A stretch of DNA of 64,000 nucleotides. Origin: Candidatus Fermentithermobacillaceae bacterium. GTDB taxonomy: Bacteria; Bacillota; Sulfobacillia; Fermentithermobacillales; Fermentithermobacillaceae. This document shows, piece by piece, positions 8,523 to 17,836 of the stretch (position 1 is its first letter; each line of letters opens with the position of its first letter). A program made the position numbers and the translations under genes. Location: assembly GCA_012842685.1 (NCBI GenBank), contig DUSI01000022.1, positions 1 to 64,000 of the forward strand. The letters are read 5' to 3'. The notes below the pieces were generated by a model. It had not been told where the DNA came from. It searched no databases and saw nothing but the letters and a program-made list of their open reading frames with translations.

Positions 8523-9846
8523 CCTTTGCTCTGAGCATATATACGGCCTTGAGCTGCGCCCTCTGCGCAACCGAAACCACGTCGTCTTTGGTGACCTTGA
8601 GGATGAGCCCTATGAGCTCCTCGGGCGAGTCCACGCCGCCCATCACCTCGCGGACGAGGCGACGCCTCACCAGGGCCGCCTGGGAGTCGCTCTCTGACCT
8701 GAGGCGCCGTATCAAGCCAGCCTTGGTACTCTCTATTTCCTCGTCAGAAATCTCTCCCCTCTTCATGGCTTCGACCTGCTCCACAACCAGGTCTCTCACC
8801 CTGTTCCTCGCGCCGTCGTCCACACCGGCTGACGTGAGGACCATCCCCCTCCAGGAGTTAAAAGAGCTGCTCGCGAAGTACGCAAGGCTGTTTTTCTCTC
8901 TGACATTCACAAACAGTTTCGAGTGGGGGAAACCGCCCAGTATCCCGTCGAAGACCAGCGCCGCCGGAAGGTCCGGATGGTTCTCCGTAATCCCTATGTG
9001 GAAGGCCTGGCACACCTGGGTCTGCTCTCCCGGCATGGATTCCTCCACTTCGATGACGCCATCGGGCGGCTTGGGAGCGGGCGGCTGAGAAACAGCGACC
9101 AGTTCTTCCCTCCTCGGCCTCGGGAAACTGAGGCGCACCCTCTGCAGGATCTCACCCAGCTCCCGGGCTCCCTCGCCGATGGCATAGATGCTCACGGGGC
9201 ACCAAGAGAGGATATCTGCCCACGTCTCCCAGACCTTTCTCCGATCCAGCCCCGGGAGGTCTTCGAGGACTCCCCACGCGGGAAGTCCCGCCGGGCTTCC
9301 CCTGGAAATCTCCTCCACGATCCTCACGATGGCGTATCGAGGCCTGTCATTTCTGAGGCTCAGGATATCTCGACGGTGCTCTTCCCGCTCTGTGTCAAAG
9401 CGGTCTTCCGGGAACCCCCCACCCTCCAGATAAGGCTCGGTGGCCACTTCCCAGATGAAGGCCATCGCCTTGGCGAGGTTTACTCCACCGGCATCGCCCG
9501 CGGCGCCCGCGGGCTGTCCGAAGCCCAGGAAGGCCGGTGAGGGCAGGTCTATACCAAACCTTATGACCTGCTCGGGTCCCACCTTGTTTGGGTCCATCCC
9601 CATCACCGCTCCGTAGAGCCCTTCGAGATACCGGGAGATGTCCCGCATGGTGGGGTAGTTCACCGTTCCCCTCCGCATGAGGCGCGGTATGAGCGCCACT
9701 TGGGTTACGGTCTCCCGCATGATGGGTACCCTGCAGAAGACGTCTATAGAAATGGTCTTCCACTTGCTATGCGGGAGGTACCTGAAGGTTATCCCTTTCT
9801 CCAGCTCGATTGTCTCGAACTCACCTGCGATGTAGGCTGTCTCCAA
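8503..9846 (-). CDS. M16-family protein without zinc motif, YmfF-like partner
   Basis: 447 residues of M16 fold. Where the catalytic HxxEH would lie (after LIPRLMRRGT) there is only NYPTMRDISRYLEGLYGA, so it should be catalytically dead and act as the structural partner of the downstream M16 gene. The C-terminal half keeps typical M16 features such as SKLFVNVREKNSLAYFASSS. The start is TTG at 9846, 6 bp after the M24 peptidase stop, with only a weak ribosome site, so coupling to the gene upstream is likely. Both M16 genes and the M24 gene form one tight cluster. Confidence 0.85.
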   Translation of the reverse strand: METAYIAGEFETIELEKGITFRYLPHSKWKTISIDVFCRVPIMRETVTQVALIPRLMRRGTVNYPTMRDISRYLEGLYGAVMGMDPNKVGPEQVIRFGIDLPSPAFLGFGQPAGAAGDAGGVNLAKAMAFIWEVATEPYLEGGGFPEDRFDTEREEHRRDILSLRNDRPRYAIVRIVEEISRGSPAGLPAWGVLEDLPGLDRRKVWETWADILSWCPVSIYAIGEGARELGEILQRVRLSFPRPRREELVAVSQPPAPKPPDGVIEVEESMPGEQTQVCQAFHIGITENHPDLPAALVFDGILGGFPHSKLFVNVREKNSLAYFASSSFNSWRGMVLTSAGVDDGARNRVRDLVVEQVEAMKRGEISDEEIESTKAGLIRRLRSESDSQAALVRRRLVREVMGGVDSPEELIGLILKVTKDDVVSVAQRAQLKAVYMLRAKDDGRGG

Positions 9847-9852
9847 TCGCTC

Positions 9853-10980
9853 TTACACCACCAGCTTGCGGTCGTCGTCAATCAGGTTCCTGGGATAAGC
9901 CGTGAGGCTCTTTAGGCCGCTTTCCGTCATAACTACGTCATCCTCTATCCTTATACCGCCTTTCCCGGGGATGTAGACGCCGGGCTCTATGGTAAATGTG
10001 CTCCCTATGGCGAGGGGAGATGTGTTGGAAGCGACTATGTAAGGATCTTCGTGGATCTCGAGCCCCAGGCCGTGGCCTGTCCTGTGGATGAAATACTCAC
10101 CGTAACCGTAAGATTCTATGACCTCCCTAGCCAGGGCATCAACCTCCGCCCCGCTCATCCCCGGCCTTGCCTTGGTCCTCGCCGCCTCGTTAGCCTCCAG
10201 CACCGCCCTGTAAGCCCGTTTCATCTCAGGTTCTAATTCCCCCACGGCGTAAGACCTGGTTATGTCCGCCCAGTAGCCGTCCACGCACACCATGAGATCC
10301 AGCCAGGCGAGATCGCCTTCCGCGATCTCGCGGGTAGACGTCCCCGCGTGAGGAAGGGCAGTATCGACTCCCGTCGCCAGCGACATACCGACTGCCTGGG
10401 CCCCTTCAGCCTTGAGCTGCGTTTCGATCTCCCGGGCGATGTCTATCCCGCGCCTACCCGGTGCCAGGAGTTTTCTCGCTATGTCGGCGCCCAAGTCGGC
10501 CAGCCTGGAGGCCTTGCGCATGCTCTCAAGTTCAGACTCATCCTTTATCATGCGCAGCTTTTTCATGATTTCCCCGGCATCCACCCATTCGAGGCCGGGG
10601 ATGCCGGCGAGGATCAGGGAAAGCTCGAGAAGCCTCATGGCGCGGTACTCAAACCCCCACTTCACGCCCGCCCCTGAGAAAACCTTGGAGAACGCTTCCC
10701 CGGGCCCTTCCTCGTCTGAGAAAGCCACGACGTCAAAGTCGGCCTCCACGCCTTCTCCGGCCAGCTCTTTCGCCGCGCTCTCCCCTTTCCGGGCCTCTAG
10801 TTTCGGCATGAGGAACGTGATCTTCCCGCGACCTTCTACCACGCAGAGGGTCGGCCTCTCCGAAAGACCCATCCTTAGGCCCGTCATGTAGAAAAGGTTC
10901 GGACCCGGCATGAGGGCCACGCCCGAAAGGTCCGCTTCGCGGATCTCAGAAAAAAGCTTTTCCCATCTCTCTTTTCGCAT
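9853..10980 (-). CDS. M24 metallopeptidase, Xaa-Pro aminopeptidase-like
   Basis: Cytoplasmic pita-bread aminopeptidase that removes an N-terminal residue preceding proline. N-terminal creatinase-like domain (residues 1-120), then the catalytic domain with metal ligands visible as Asp in DLMVCVDGYWADITR, His in HRTGHGLGLEIHE, Glu in TIEPGVYIPG and Glu in RIEDDVV. An ATG at 10995 exists, but the ATG at 10980 has GGAGGT 7 nt before it, giving 375 residues. It is followed within 6 bp by the M16 pair, so three peptidase-family genes are probably cotranscribed. The methyltransferase gene ends 37 bp upstream. Confidence 0.93.
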   Translation of the reverse strand: MRKERWEKLFSEIREADLSGVALMPGPNLFYMTGLRMGLSERPTLCVVEGRGKITFLMPKLEARKGESAAKELAGEGVEADFDVVAFSDEEGPGEAFSKVFSGAGVKWGFEYRAMRLLELSLILAGIPGLEWVDAGEIMKKLRMIKDESELESMRKASRLADLGADIARKLLAPGRRGIDIAREIETQLKAEGAQAVGMSLATGVDTALPHAGTSTREIAEGDLAWLDLMVCVDGYWADITRSYAVGELEPEMKRAYRAVLEANEAARTKARPGMSGAEVDALAREVIESYGYGEYFIHRTGHGLGLEIHEDPYIVASNTSPLAIGSTFTIEPGVYIPGKGGIRIEDDVVMTESGLKSLTAYPRNLIDDDRKLVV

Positions 10981-11017
10981 CTTCTTTACCTCCATGGATT
11001 TGGTTTCGCTAGAGGAC

Positions 11018-11779
11018 CTACGGCGCTTTTTTGCGCGCGACGAAATACGCCCTCGAGGTCGTCCTGTCTGCAGGCCTGAAATTCAGCGAATCATATATCG
11101 CCAGCACCTCGAAACCCGCCCCACGGAGCCATTCAGCGAGGCTTTCGAGGGGAAAGGCCCGTTCCCTATGGACTTCGTCAAAGCGCCTCCAAACGTCGCC
11201 GTCCTTAAGGAAGCCCGTGAGCTTCACCCGCCATATCTTGCGCCTTGCGTCATAGGAATCGCCCCACACCAGGAAGTACCCGGGACCTTCCATGACGTGG
11301 TTGAGTTCGGGGATGATGGCCAGCCGCTCGGGGGTGTTCACGTCGAACACAAAGACTCCCCCGTCTCTCAAGCACGCGTATACCCTTTGAAAGGCTCGCT
11401 TTAGGTCATCCGGTTCCAGGAGGTAGTTTAGGCTGTCGAACACGCTTATTACGGCATCGACTTGCTTTGGAATGACAAAGTCCCGCATATCGCCTTGGAT
11501 GAACTCAGCGATAAGGCCCTGGGAGCGAAACTTGCGCCTGGCGACTTGCAGCATGGCCTCGGACGAATCCACCCCAATGACTTCGTATCCCCTGAGGGCC
11601 AGCTCCATGGTCATGTTGCCCGTCCCGCAGGCCAGATCGAGCACTGTAGCTGGAGAGAAACCTAAGACGGACCAGATGCTTTGTATGTAGTCCATCCAGC
11701 GGCGATAGGGGACATCCGCCATTACCTGGTCGTATATTTCGGCAAAGTGAACGTATGCTCTCTTGGACCTGGCGCCCAC
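11018..11779 (-). CDS. Class I SAM-dependent methyltransferase
   Basis: 253 residues. Motif I is VLDLACGTGNMTMELA, with the acidic end of strand 2 in VIGVDSSEAML, motif II near VDAVISVFDSLNYLL and motif III DGGVFVFDVNT. The N-terminal FAEIYDQVMADVPYRRW is typical of the broad YqeM/UbiE-like small-molecule methyltransferases. The substrate cannot be read from sequence. The start is GTG with GGGTGA just upstream. It lies upstream of the M24/M16 peptidase cluster on the same strand. Confidence 0.85.
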   Translation of the reverse strand: MGARSKRAYVHFAEIYDQVMADVPYRRWMDYIQSIWSVLGFSPATVLDLACGTGNMTMELALRGYEVIGVDSSEAMLQVARRKFRSQGLIAEFIQGDMRDFVIPKQVDAVISVFDSLNYLLEPDDLKRAFQRVYACLRDGGVFVFDVNTPERLAIIPELNHVMEGPGYFLVWGDSYDARRKIWRVKLTGFLKDGDVWRRFDEVHRERAFPLESLAEWLRGAGFEVLAIYDSLNFRPADRTTSRAYFVARKKAP

Positions 11780-11867
11780 CGGCTCACCCCGCGAATGGCT
11801 CTATTCTCCAGAAAGGTATACGAGTCCTTTCCCCGGAGACGCGGGTAGAAGGCAGGAAGCCAGCGGC

Positions 11868-12350
11868 TCACAGCACGTGCTCTTGTACGAGCCTCGCCAA
11901 GCTGAGGAACCTCTTCACCCTGGGGGCCAGTATCTCTCCTTTAGCATCCCGGTGGAAAGGGACCGCCTGGCGGATAACCGTCCTCCGGCCCGCGGAATCA
12001 TAGATGGCCAGCTTCCCGATCCCGCATCTCCAGTCCATCTTCAGGGCAGCCCTGGAAACACCAGTAAGCCCCAATGTAGATGCGGACAAGATCTCACCCC
12101 GGGGGCTCAGAGCGACCGTTTTCAACCGGGCGTCCTGGACCCACCACTGCCTTATTCTAGGCCTGTGAGAGGCAGGCAAGATCTCGAGATATACCTCATC
12201 CACAGGTTCTTCGGGGCCGCCGAACATCTTGGAATACGCGGAACGGGTCCTCATGATCTCGCCGACCACGTAGTCGACGATTTTCGCGGGAAGCGGAGTA
12301 GGGGGAGCAACCTGTTCGAGAAGCGCCTTAATGACTTGTTCTGCCTGCAC
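11868..12350 (-). CDS. Unknown 160-residue protein
   Basis: Soluble-looking protein with no membrane segment and no signal peptide. The N terminus is helical (MQAEQVIKALLEQVAPP); the middle carries an EVYLEILPASHRPRIRQWW stretch; the C-terminal half is basic. The GTG start has GGGTGG nearby. I do not recognise the family. It lies between the large LuxR-type regulator (upstream, 92 bp) and the methyltransferase, all on the minus strand. No catalytic motif is obvious. Confidence 0.6.
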   Translation of the reverse strand: MQAEQVIKALLEQVAPPTPLPAKIVDYVVGEIMRTRSAYSKMFGGPEEPVDEVYLEILPASHRPRIRQWWVQDARLKTVALSPRGEILSASTLGLTGVSRAALKMDWRCGIGKLAIYDSAGRRTVIRQAVPFHRDAKGEILAPRVKRFLSLARLVQEHVL

Positions 12351-12417
12351 GCGTTACCACCCGGCTTTCACCCAGATTGGAGGCACTCCAAATATAAAGG
12401 GCGGTCTTTCGGCGGAC

Positions 12418-12435
12418 ATCACCCGAAAGGGTGAT
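12418..12435. terminator. Hairpin after the large regulator gene
   Basis: Stem ATCACCC / GGGTGAT, 7 bp, closed by a GAAA tetraloop, 7 bases past the regulator stop. The U-rich tail (TTTTCTCTC) is on the plus-strand side, so on the minus strand it acts at best as a weak or leaky terminator. Confidence 0.4.
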
Positions 12436-12441
12436 TTTCTC

Positions 12442-15400
12442 TCAGATGAGCCGGAGTTCGCGGCCTCTGCGTGCCGCCTGGACCCGCCCGCTTACTCCCA
12501 GCTTCCCGTAGATGCTCTTTATGTGGGTTTTTACCGTGTTGACGGTGAGGCTCAACCGCTCGGCGATCTCCTTGTTGGAAAGCCCGCTGTCTATGAGCGC
12601 AAGGATCTCTACTTCCCGGTCTGTGAGGCTCTCTACAGGCTGCAAACCTACGCCCTCGCCTTCTACTCTCAAGACCTCGGAGAATGCCCTGGCGTAGTAG
12701 GGCTTGCCAGCCAGCCTTTGGAGGGATTCCATCCGCTCGCCGGTAAAAATCCCGGGGATCAGCGCATTTTCAAGGTAGAGGACTCCTGCCGGGATCCCCT
12801 GGGCAAAGAGCGGTACGCAGGCTATGGATTTCGGTCTTTTCTGCCTGAGGTACTTGTCTCTGGCGAATACTCCGGGGTTGTCCCCCCGCACCGTAACCGG
12901 TTCGAGGGTCCTGAACACAAAACGGGCCACCGCCCTTGAGAGCATGTCCGCATCGTCAATATGCACAGGCTCCAGGAGCTCTCGCGCCCTTTGACCGGCT
13001 TCCTTGGTGAAACAGACGTATAGGTCGTCGTCCCGCTCAAGAAGTAGGCAGCCCCTGGTCGCGTAGACCATATCCATTGCGGCTCCGAGGAAGGAAATGA
13101 GCGTGTTTCGTGGTTCCATCTCCTCAGGAGGGTCGCCATTCCCAACCCTCTCTTCCTGAGCACCGTCTCCCTCATCCCCCTGAGCATTTCCTCCGCGGGC
13201 TGAGAGTATGGTCCTTATGAGGTCAGCTGAGATCTGCACCTTCTCCGCATCCTCAGAAGAACCGTCCACCAGATCAGGGTACCGCCTTTTCAGGTGCTGT
13301 GCCTTTGCCCAAGCACCCCACTTCTCGTACAGCCTGCAGGCTTCATTCATGGACGCCCTCGCCTCATCGAGCATCCCCAACCCGAGACAGCAGGCCGCCT
13401 TGAGTTCAGTCGCTATCGCCTGATCCTGCAGGTATCCGTTTTGACGGGCGGACTCTATGGCGCTTTCGTAGAGACTGGCGGCTTCCCGCGCTTTCCCCTT
13501 TACCCTCAAGGCCTCTGCGCTTACCAGGAGGTATTTGTGGCGGAAGTTTTCGGGGCACGACACAGCCCATTTACGCAGTCTCCCCAGGTTTTTCCCGAGA
13601 ATCCTCTCAAGGCCCAAGCGCCTTCCCGGAGATACGTGCCCGTATAGACCCGCAATGGAGAGAGAATGGTAGTAAACACATTCCGCTGTGATTACAAACC
13701 CCATTATGGCGCCCAGGCATCCCTCTATCCTCTCCATGAGGCCCAGGGCTTTTTCGTATTCTCCCTTGAGGTAGCTGAGGTGCATCTCGGCGAAGAACCG
13801 GGTGGCAAGCGCGGCTTTGTCGCCCTCTTCGAGCCCTTCTATGTCCCACCCGCCTGGAGAGAGCCACGTATTCCAGTCGCCGAGGATACACGTCACTTTG
13901 TCGTATATCCTGGCATTTGCCTTGAGGTTCTCGTGTCCCACCTTGTCACCGTACTCGGCGCACCTCTTTACTTCTTCCCGTACTTCCGCAAGGGGCGTAC
14001 CGGCTAAGTACTTGTGCTCCAAGATGGCTACTCGGGCCCACCCGGCGATGAGGACCTCGCCGCCCCTTAAGGCATAATCGAAGGCCTTCTGGAGGTACTC
14101 GAACCCCTCCTTAAGGTGCCTGGTCCAGTGGCTTATGATGGCACCGAATGTGAAGTAGACCACTGATTTCGTGAAGCTAGAGCCGTATTTTTCAACGACA
14201 GAGATCGCCGCTTTTCCGAGCTCGTAACCTTTGTTATAGTTTCCCAGCACGCTGCCTTCGGCGATCCCGAACCCTATGTAGCCTATGCCGGCAGTCTCGG
14301 TAGCCCCGTATTCCAGGGAGTGGTTGCCCGCTCTTATAGAGACAAAAGGGTAAAGATCCGGGTAGTTGATGCTGCTCACCAGGATGAGCTTTACCAGGAG
14401 GTCACTTATGGTTCGCTGCACGCCCGGTGCCATCTCCGGAATCCTGACCAGGTCCTCTACCTTCTTCCCTAGCGTCCGGCACTTGTAGAGGAACATCTCT
14501 CTCAAGTAGTCGAGGAGACCTGGACGCACGGGGATTTTCATCCCTAGATCTCTCAGCGTGCGTATGCCTATCTCCAGAGCCTTCTCCTGTTCTCCGGTAG
14601 CCGTATAGAGCAGCATTTTCATGCTGTTTATGCCAGCTCTCTCTTCATCCGTCCGGGCGTGTTCGATGAGCTCGTCGAAGAGCCTCTCGGCCCGCGCTGT
14701 CCCTCCCAACATGTACTCGCACTGGGCACAGCCCAGGTAGAGGCCGAAAGAGAGCTCGTAGTGCTCTTCCCACGCGTTTGCCGGTAGGAGGGAAATACCT
14801 GCTTGGAAGTAGCTCAAAGCCGAATCATAAGCAACATACTCCCTGGCCTTGCGACCTGCCCTGAGGTTGTAGTCGGCAAACCTGAGTCTCTCTTCTTCCT
14901 TCGAGACAAACTCAAGACCCCGGTTGATGTGGTCCATGATGGAGAGGAGCATATCGTCGAGCTCATCCGGGCTCGCTCTCCCTAGGAGGATCTCGCCGAA
15001 CCTGAAGTGAGTCTCCCGCCTTTCTTCATCGCTAAACAGGGAGTAGGCGGCTCTTTCGATCTCGTCGTGGACGAACTCAAACTTGACCTCTCCGCCTTCT
15101 GACGTTTGGGCCAGTACAAGTCCTTCCCGCATCGCGGGGAGCATCAGCTCTCTTATCTCCGTGGCGCTCTTCCCCAAGAAATCCGACAGCATCTCCGCGC
15201 TGAAAGAGTGCCCCAGGCAAGAGGCGACTTTCATGAGTCCCAGCGTATCTTCGGGGAGCCTGTCAAGCCTCTTCATTATGAGCCCGGACATCTCGCCAGG
15301 AATCTCAAGACGTTCCAAGAGGCGGGTATCCCATTCCCAAGATCCCGTCTCTTCGCTCAGCCTTATAATGTTTTCGTCATAGGCCGCCTTTAGCGCCTGA

Positions 15401-17064
15401 CCGAGGAAGAACGGGTTCCTGTACGTCTTCCGTCCGAGTATGTCTGCGATGGCCTTGGTCTCTTGGGGAGAAGAGGAAAGCGTGTCGGCAACAAACTCGG
15501 CGACGTCTTCCTCGCTCAGCGGGTCGAGGTGTATCTCGGTGATAAGCCCTTCTCCGCGAAGTTCCTGGATGAATGCCCAAAGATGATCCGCCTCGCCCAC
15601 CTCGCTATCACGGTAGGCACCCACGATAAGGAAGTACTTTGGCTTTCGCGCGAGGTACCTTATGAGCTGTAACGAAGCCATATCGGCCCATTGGAGGTCA
15701 TCGAGGAACACTACGAGCGGGATCCTTCTCTTGGCGAAAACGCCGATCAAGTCTCCAAACGTCATAAACAGGCGGTTCTGGGCCTCTCGCGGCGTAAGGG
15801 GCTCTGGCCTCGGCTGGGGACCTATTATGAGCTCCATATCCGGCAGAAGCTCGGCGAGCAGGGCACCGCTCCGGCCTACCGCGCGGAGCATGTCGCTTCG
15901 CCATATCTCCAGATCCCGTTTGGGGCCGGTTATGATCTGCTTAACCACCATCTCCACGGCGCTCACTATGAGCGCATAAGGGGTGTGCTGCTTGATGCGC
16001 CCCGCCTTTCCGTAGCCGTAATAGCCCTTATCCATCGCGGCAGGTCTCAAGACCTCGTTCACCAGCATCGTTTTCCCGATGCCGGCCTCGCCGCTTACGA
16101 GCACGAGTCCCCCGCCCCCTGCGCAGACGTCTTCGAACGCCCTGCGCAGTAGCCGCGCGTGCTCCTCTCTGCCCAGGAGCTTGCGGGAGAGGGCAAAGCG
16201 GGCGTGGGAGGCCAAGGCAGGTTCCATCACGTGCCCGGTATATCCCGGGAAATCCGCGCCGTATACTTGCGACCTTGCCAAGCTTAGGTCCCTTACGACC
16301 TCAAACGCGTTCTGGTACCTTTCTTCAGGAGTCTTGGAGAGCATCTTTTGGACGATCGCGGAGATCTCTCGCGGCACCTTCGGGTTCGAGGCCGTAAGGG
16401 GCACGGGTTCCTGAGTAGTGTGTGCCCAGACCCACTCAGAAGGACTCCTGGCCCGGAAGGGCAGGTGCCCGCTCAAGAGCTCGTAAAACACGACCCCCAG
16501 GGAGTAGAGATCGGCCCTGTGGTCAACGGAGTATGCCTCAAGTCCGGTCTGCTCAGGGGCCATGTACGCCGGGTTCACCGACTGGAGAATGGCCCTGAGG
16601 TCAGTGGGCCGGAATTCGGGGGCAAGCCCTGTGAAAAAAACCTCGCCGGTATCTGGGTGGATGAAGATGTTCTCCAGGCTTACGTTCCTGTGGAATATGC
16701 CCTCCTGGTGTAGCCTGCCCAGTATCTCAGCGAGGCGAACCGCTATGTCAAGAAAGCCGGGGACTTCCAAGGGCCTCTTGCGGGTGTACGTAGAGAGGGG
16801 TACGGCTCCCGTATCTTCGAAAACGAGGGCCAGCGTAAAACCTGCGTCGATCAGTTCGATTACCCTGGCGATCCCCGTCAGTTTCAGGTCTCGAGCGGTT
16901 TCGTATTCGTAGACAAAACCCGTGACATCAGACAGGGAAACCGGCTCGTGCTTCGGGACTTTGATGAAAACCGGCAGGTCTCTTTTCAGAGAAGAGCCAG
17001 AATATACCTTTGTCCTGAAACCATCCAGAACCAGGTCGCGGACTGTGTACCCGGGTAGATCCAA
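12442..17064 (-). CDS. Giant regulator: kinase-like domain, AAA ATPase, helical repeats, LuxR HTH
   Basis: 1540 residues. Residues 5-265 have a Ser/Thr kinase fold: Lys35 in VFIKVPK, a YMAPEQT segment near 167 and DHRADLYSLG. The catalytic loop reads HRNVSLEN (125-132) instead of HRDxKxxN, and the DFG position reads FTG (144-146), so catalysis is probably lost. An AAA ATPase follows, with Walker A GEAGIGKT (325-332) and Walker B VVFLDD (451-456). The long middle is TPR-like helical repeats, then a GAF-like stretch around 1320-1450, then a LuxR-type HTH (about 1480-1540, LTDREVEILALI ... VNTVKTH). A soluble signal-integrating transcription regulator is likely. It starts with TTG and diverges from the XRE gene at 17293. 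The ligand is unknown. Confidence 0.85.
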   Translation of the reverse strand: MDLPGYTVRDLVLDGFRTKVYSGSSLKRDLPVFIKVPKHEPVSLSDVTGFVYEYETARDLKLTGIARVIELIDAGFTLALVFEDTGAVPLSTYTRKRPLEVPGFLDIAVRLAEILGRLHQEGIFHRNVSLENIFIHPDTGEVFFTGLAPEFRPTDLRAILQSVNPAYMAPEQTGLEAYSVDHRADLYSLGVVFYELLSGHLPFRARSPSEWVWAHTTQEPVPLTASNPKVPREISAIVQKMLSKTPEERYQNAFEVVRDLSLARSQVYGADFPGYTGHVMEPALASHARFALSRKLLGREEHARLLRRAFEDVCAGGGGLVLVSGEAGIGKTMLVNEVLRPAAMDKGYYGYGKAGRIKQHTPYALIVSAVEMVVKQIITGPKRDLEIWRSDMLRAVGRSGALLAELLPDMELIIGPQPRPEPLTPREAQNRLFMTFGDLIGVFAKRRIPLVVFLDDLQWADMASLQLIRYLARKPKYFLIVGAYRDSEVGEADHLWAFIQELRGEGLITEIHLDPLSEEDVAEFVADTLSSSPQETKAIADILGRKTYRNPFFLGQALKAAYDENIIRLSEETGSWEWDTRLLERLEIPGEMSGLIMKRLDRLPEDTLGLMKVASCLGHSFSAEMLSDFLGKSATEIRELMLPAMREGLVLAQTSEGGEVKFEFVHDEIERAAYSLFSDEERRETHFRFGEILLGRASPDELDDMLLSIMDHINRGLEFVSKEEERLRFADYNLRAGRKAREYVAYDSALSYFQAGISLLPANAWEEHYELSFGLYLGCAQCEYMLGGTARAERLFDELIEHARTDEERAGINSMKMLLYTATGEQEKALEIGIRTLRDLGMKIPVRPGLLDYLREMFLYKCRTLGKKVEDLVRIPEMAPGVQRTISDLLVKLILVSSINYPDLYPFVSIRAGNHSLEYGATETAGIGYIGFGIAEGSVLGNYNKGYELGKAAISVVEKYGSSFTKSVVYFTFGAIISHWTRHLKEGFEYLQKAFDYALRGGEVLIAGWARVAILEHKYLAGTPLAEVREEVKRCAEYGDKVGHENLKANARIYDKVTCILGDWNTWLSPGGWDIEGLEEGDKAALATRFFAEMHLSYLKGEYEKALGLMERIEGCLGAIMGFVITAECVYYHSLSIAGLYGHVSPGRRLGLERILGKNLGRLRKWAVSCPENFRHKYLLVSAEALRVKGKAREAASLYESAIESARQNGYLQDQAIATELKAACCLGLGMLDEARASMNEACRLYEKWGAWAKAQHLKRRYPDLVDGSSEDAEKVQISADLIRTILSARGGNAQGDEGDGAQEERVGNGDPPEEMEPRNTLISFLGAAMDMVYATRGCLLLERDDDLYVCFTKEAGQRARELLEPVHIDDADMLSRAVARFVFRTLEPVTVRGDNPGVFARDKYLRQKRPKSIACVPLFAQGIPAGVLYLENALIPGIFTGERMESLQRLAGKPYYARAFSEVLRVEGEGVGLQPVESLTDREVEILALIDSGLSNKEIAERLSLTVNTVKTHIKSIYGKLGVSGRVQAARRGRELRLI

Positions 17065-17083
17065 GATCCTCTTCCTCGCCGGT

Positions 17084-17108
17084 GAATATTTTCAGTCACG
17101 AATATTTT
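17084..17108. repeat. Paired GAATATTTT repeat upstream of the giant regulator
   Basis: Two copies of GAATATTTT at 17084-17092 and 17100-17108, 16 bp start to start, in the AT-rich patch 20-44 bp before the regulator start. They may be part of its promoter or a binding site for the adjacent XRE protein; nothing more can be said from sequence. Confidence 0.4.
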
Positions 17109-17292
17109 ACCATCAGTCCCACGATTACGCTTTAACCACCATCTCCAGCACCCGGACCAGATTCGCAGCAGGGTCCGCAAGAGAGCGATCTCGTCTCCCA
17201 CGCGCGCGAATTATGATATTGTCCCCTTGGCTCAAAAGATGCGGATATCGTCCGATACAGTAACTGCGTGCCGCCCATCGGAGGTGTATGTG

Positions 17293-17712
17293 TTGGCTAA
17301 CGGCGGAAAGGTCTCCGGATACGGAAGTCGGGACAGGAAAGCCGTGGCAGAAAGCTTCTCGAGATTTCTCAGGGAAACCCGCCAGGCGAGAGGACTATCC
17401 ATCAGGCAGCTGGCCAGGATAGCCGGCGTATCCAACGCCTACCTTTCTCAAGTTGAGACGGGAGCCAGGGGTGTGCCTTCTCCCAGGATCCTCAGGCGCC
17501 TCGCCAGGCCGCTGGCCGTAACTCCAACCAGGCTTCTTGAGATGGCAGGTTACATGAATGCAGGACAGGTTGAGGAGGACCGCCGCACCTGCGATCTGGA
17601 GACACTCCTCAGGCAAGAAACAGCCCGGTGGACCTTGGATGGTGATCCCCTCAGCCCTGAAGATATCGAGGCGATGCTTGAGTTCCTCCGCGGGCGTCGC
17701 AGAGGGGAGTAA
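17293..17712 (+). CDS. XRE-family HTH regulator
   Basis: About 140 residues. An N-terminal helix-turn-helix of the Cro/CI type is clear: FLRETRQARGLSIRQLARIAGVSNAYLSQVE in two adjoining blocks, with recognition-helix residues NAYLSQVETG. The C-terminal half is acidic and helical and probably dimerises. I chose TTG at 17293 because GGAGGT lies 7 nt upstream; GTG at 17290 is close behind, and the frame itself runs on to 17227. It diverges from the large LuxR-type regulator and is followed 124 bp later by a response regulator on the same strand. Its target is unknown. Confidence 0.85.
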   Translation: MANGGKVSGYGSRDRKAVAESFSRFLRETRQARGLSIRQLARIAGVSNAYLSQVETGARGVPSPRILRRLARPLAVTPTRLLEMAGYMNAGQVEEDRRTCDLETLLRQETARWTLDGDPLSPEDIEAMLEFLRGRRRGE

Positions 17713-17836
17713 CGGAGCTGCAAGCACAAAATGCCCGTTAACCTCGCGGGTTGCCGCGGAAGTGGTTGCTATTTGCGCGATCAGGCAGGATCTTCCTTGC
17801 CCGGCATCGAAACTACCGGGCGAGGAGTGTTGATGG

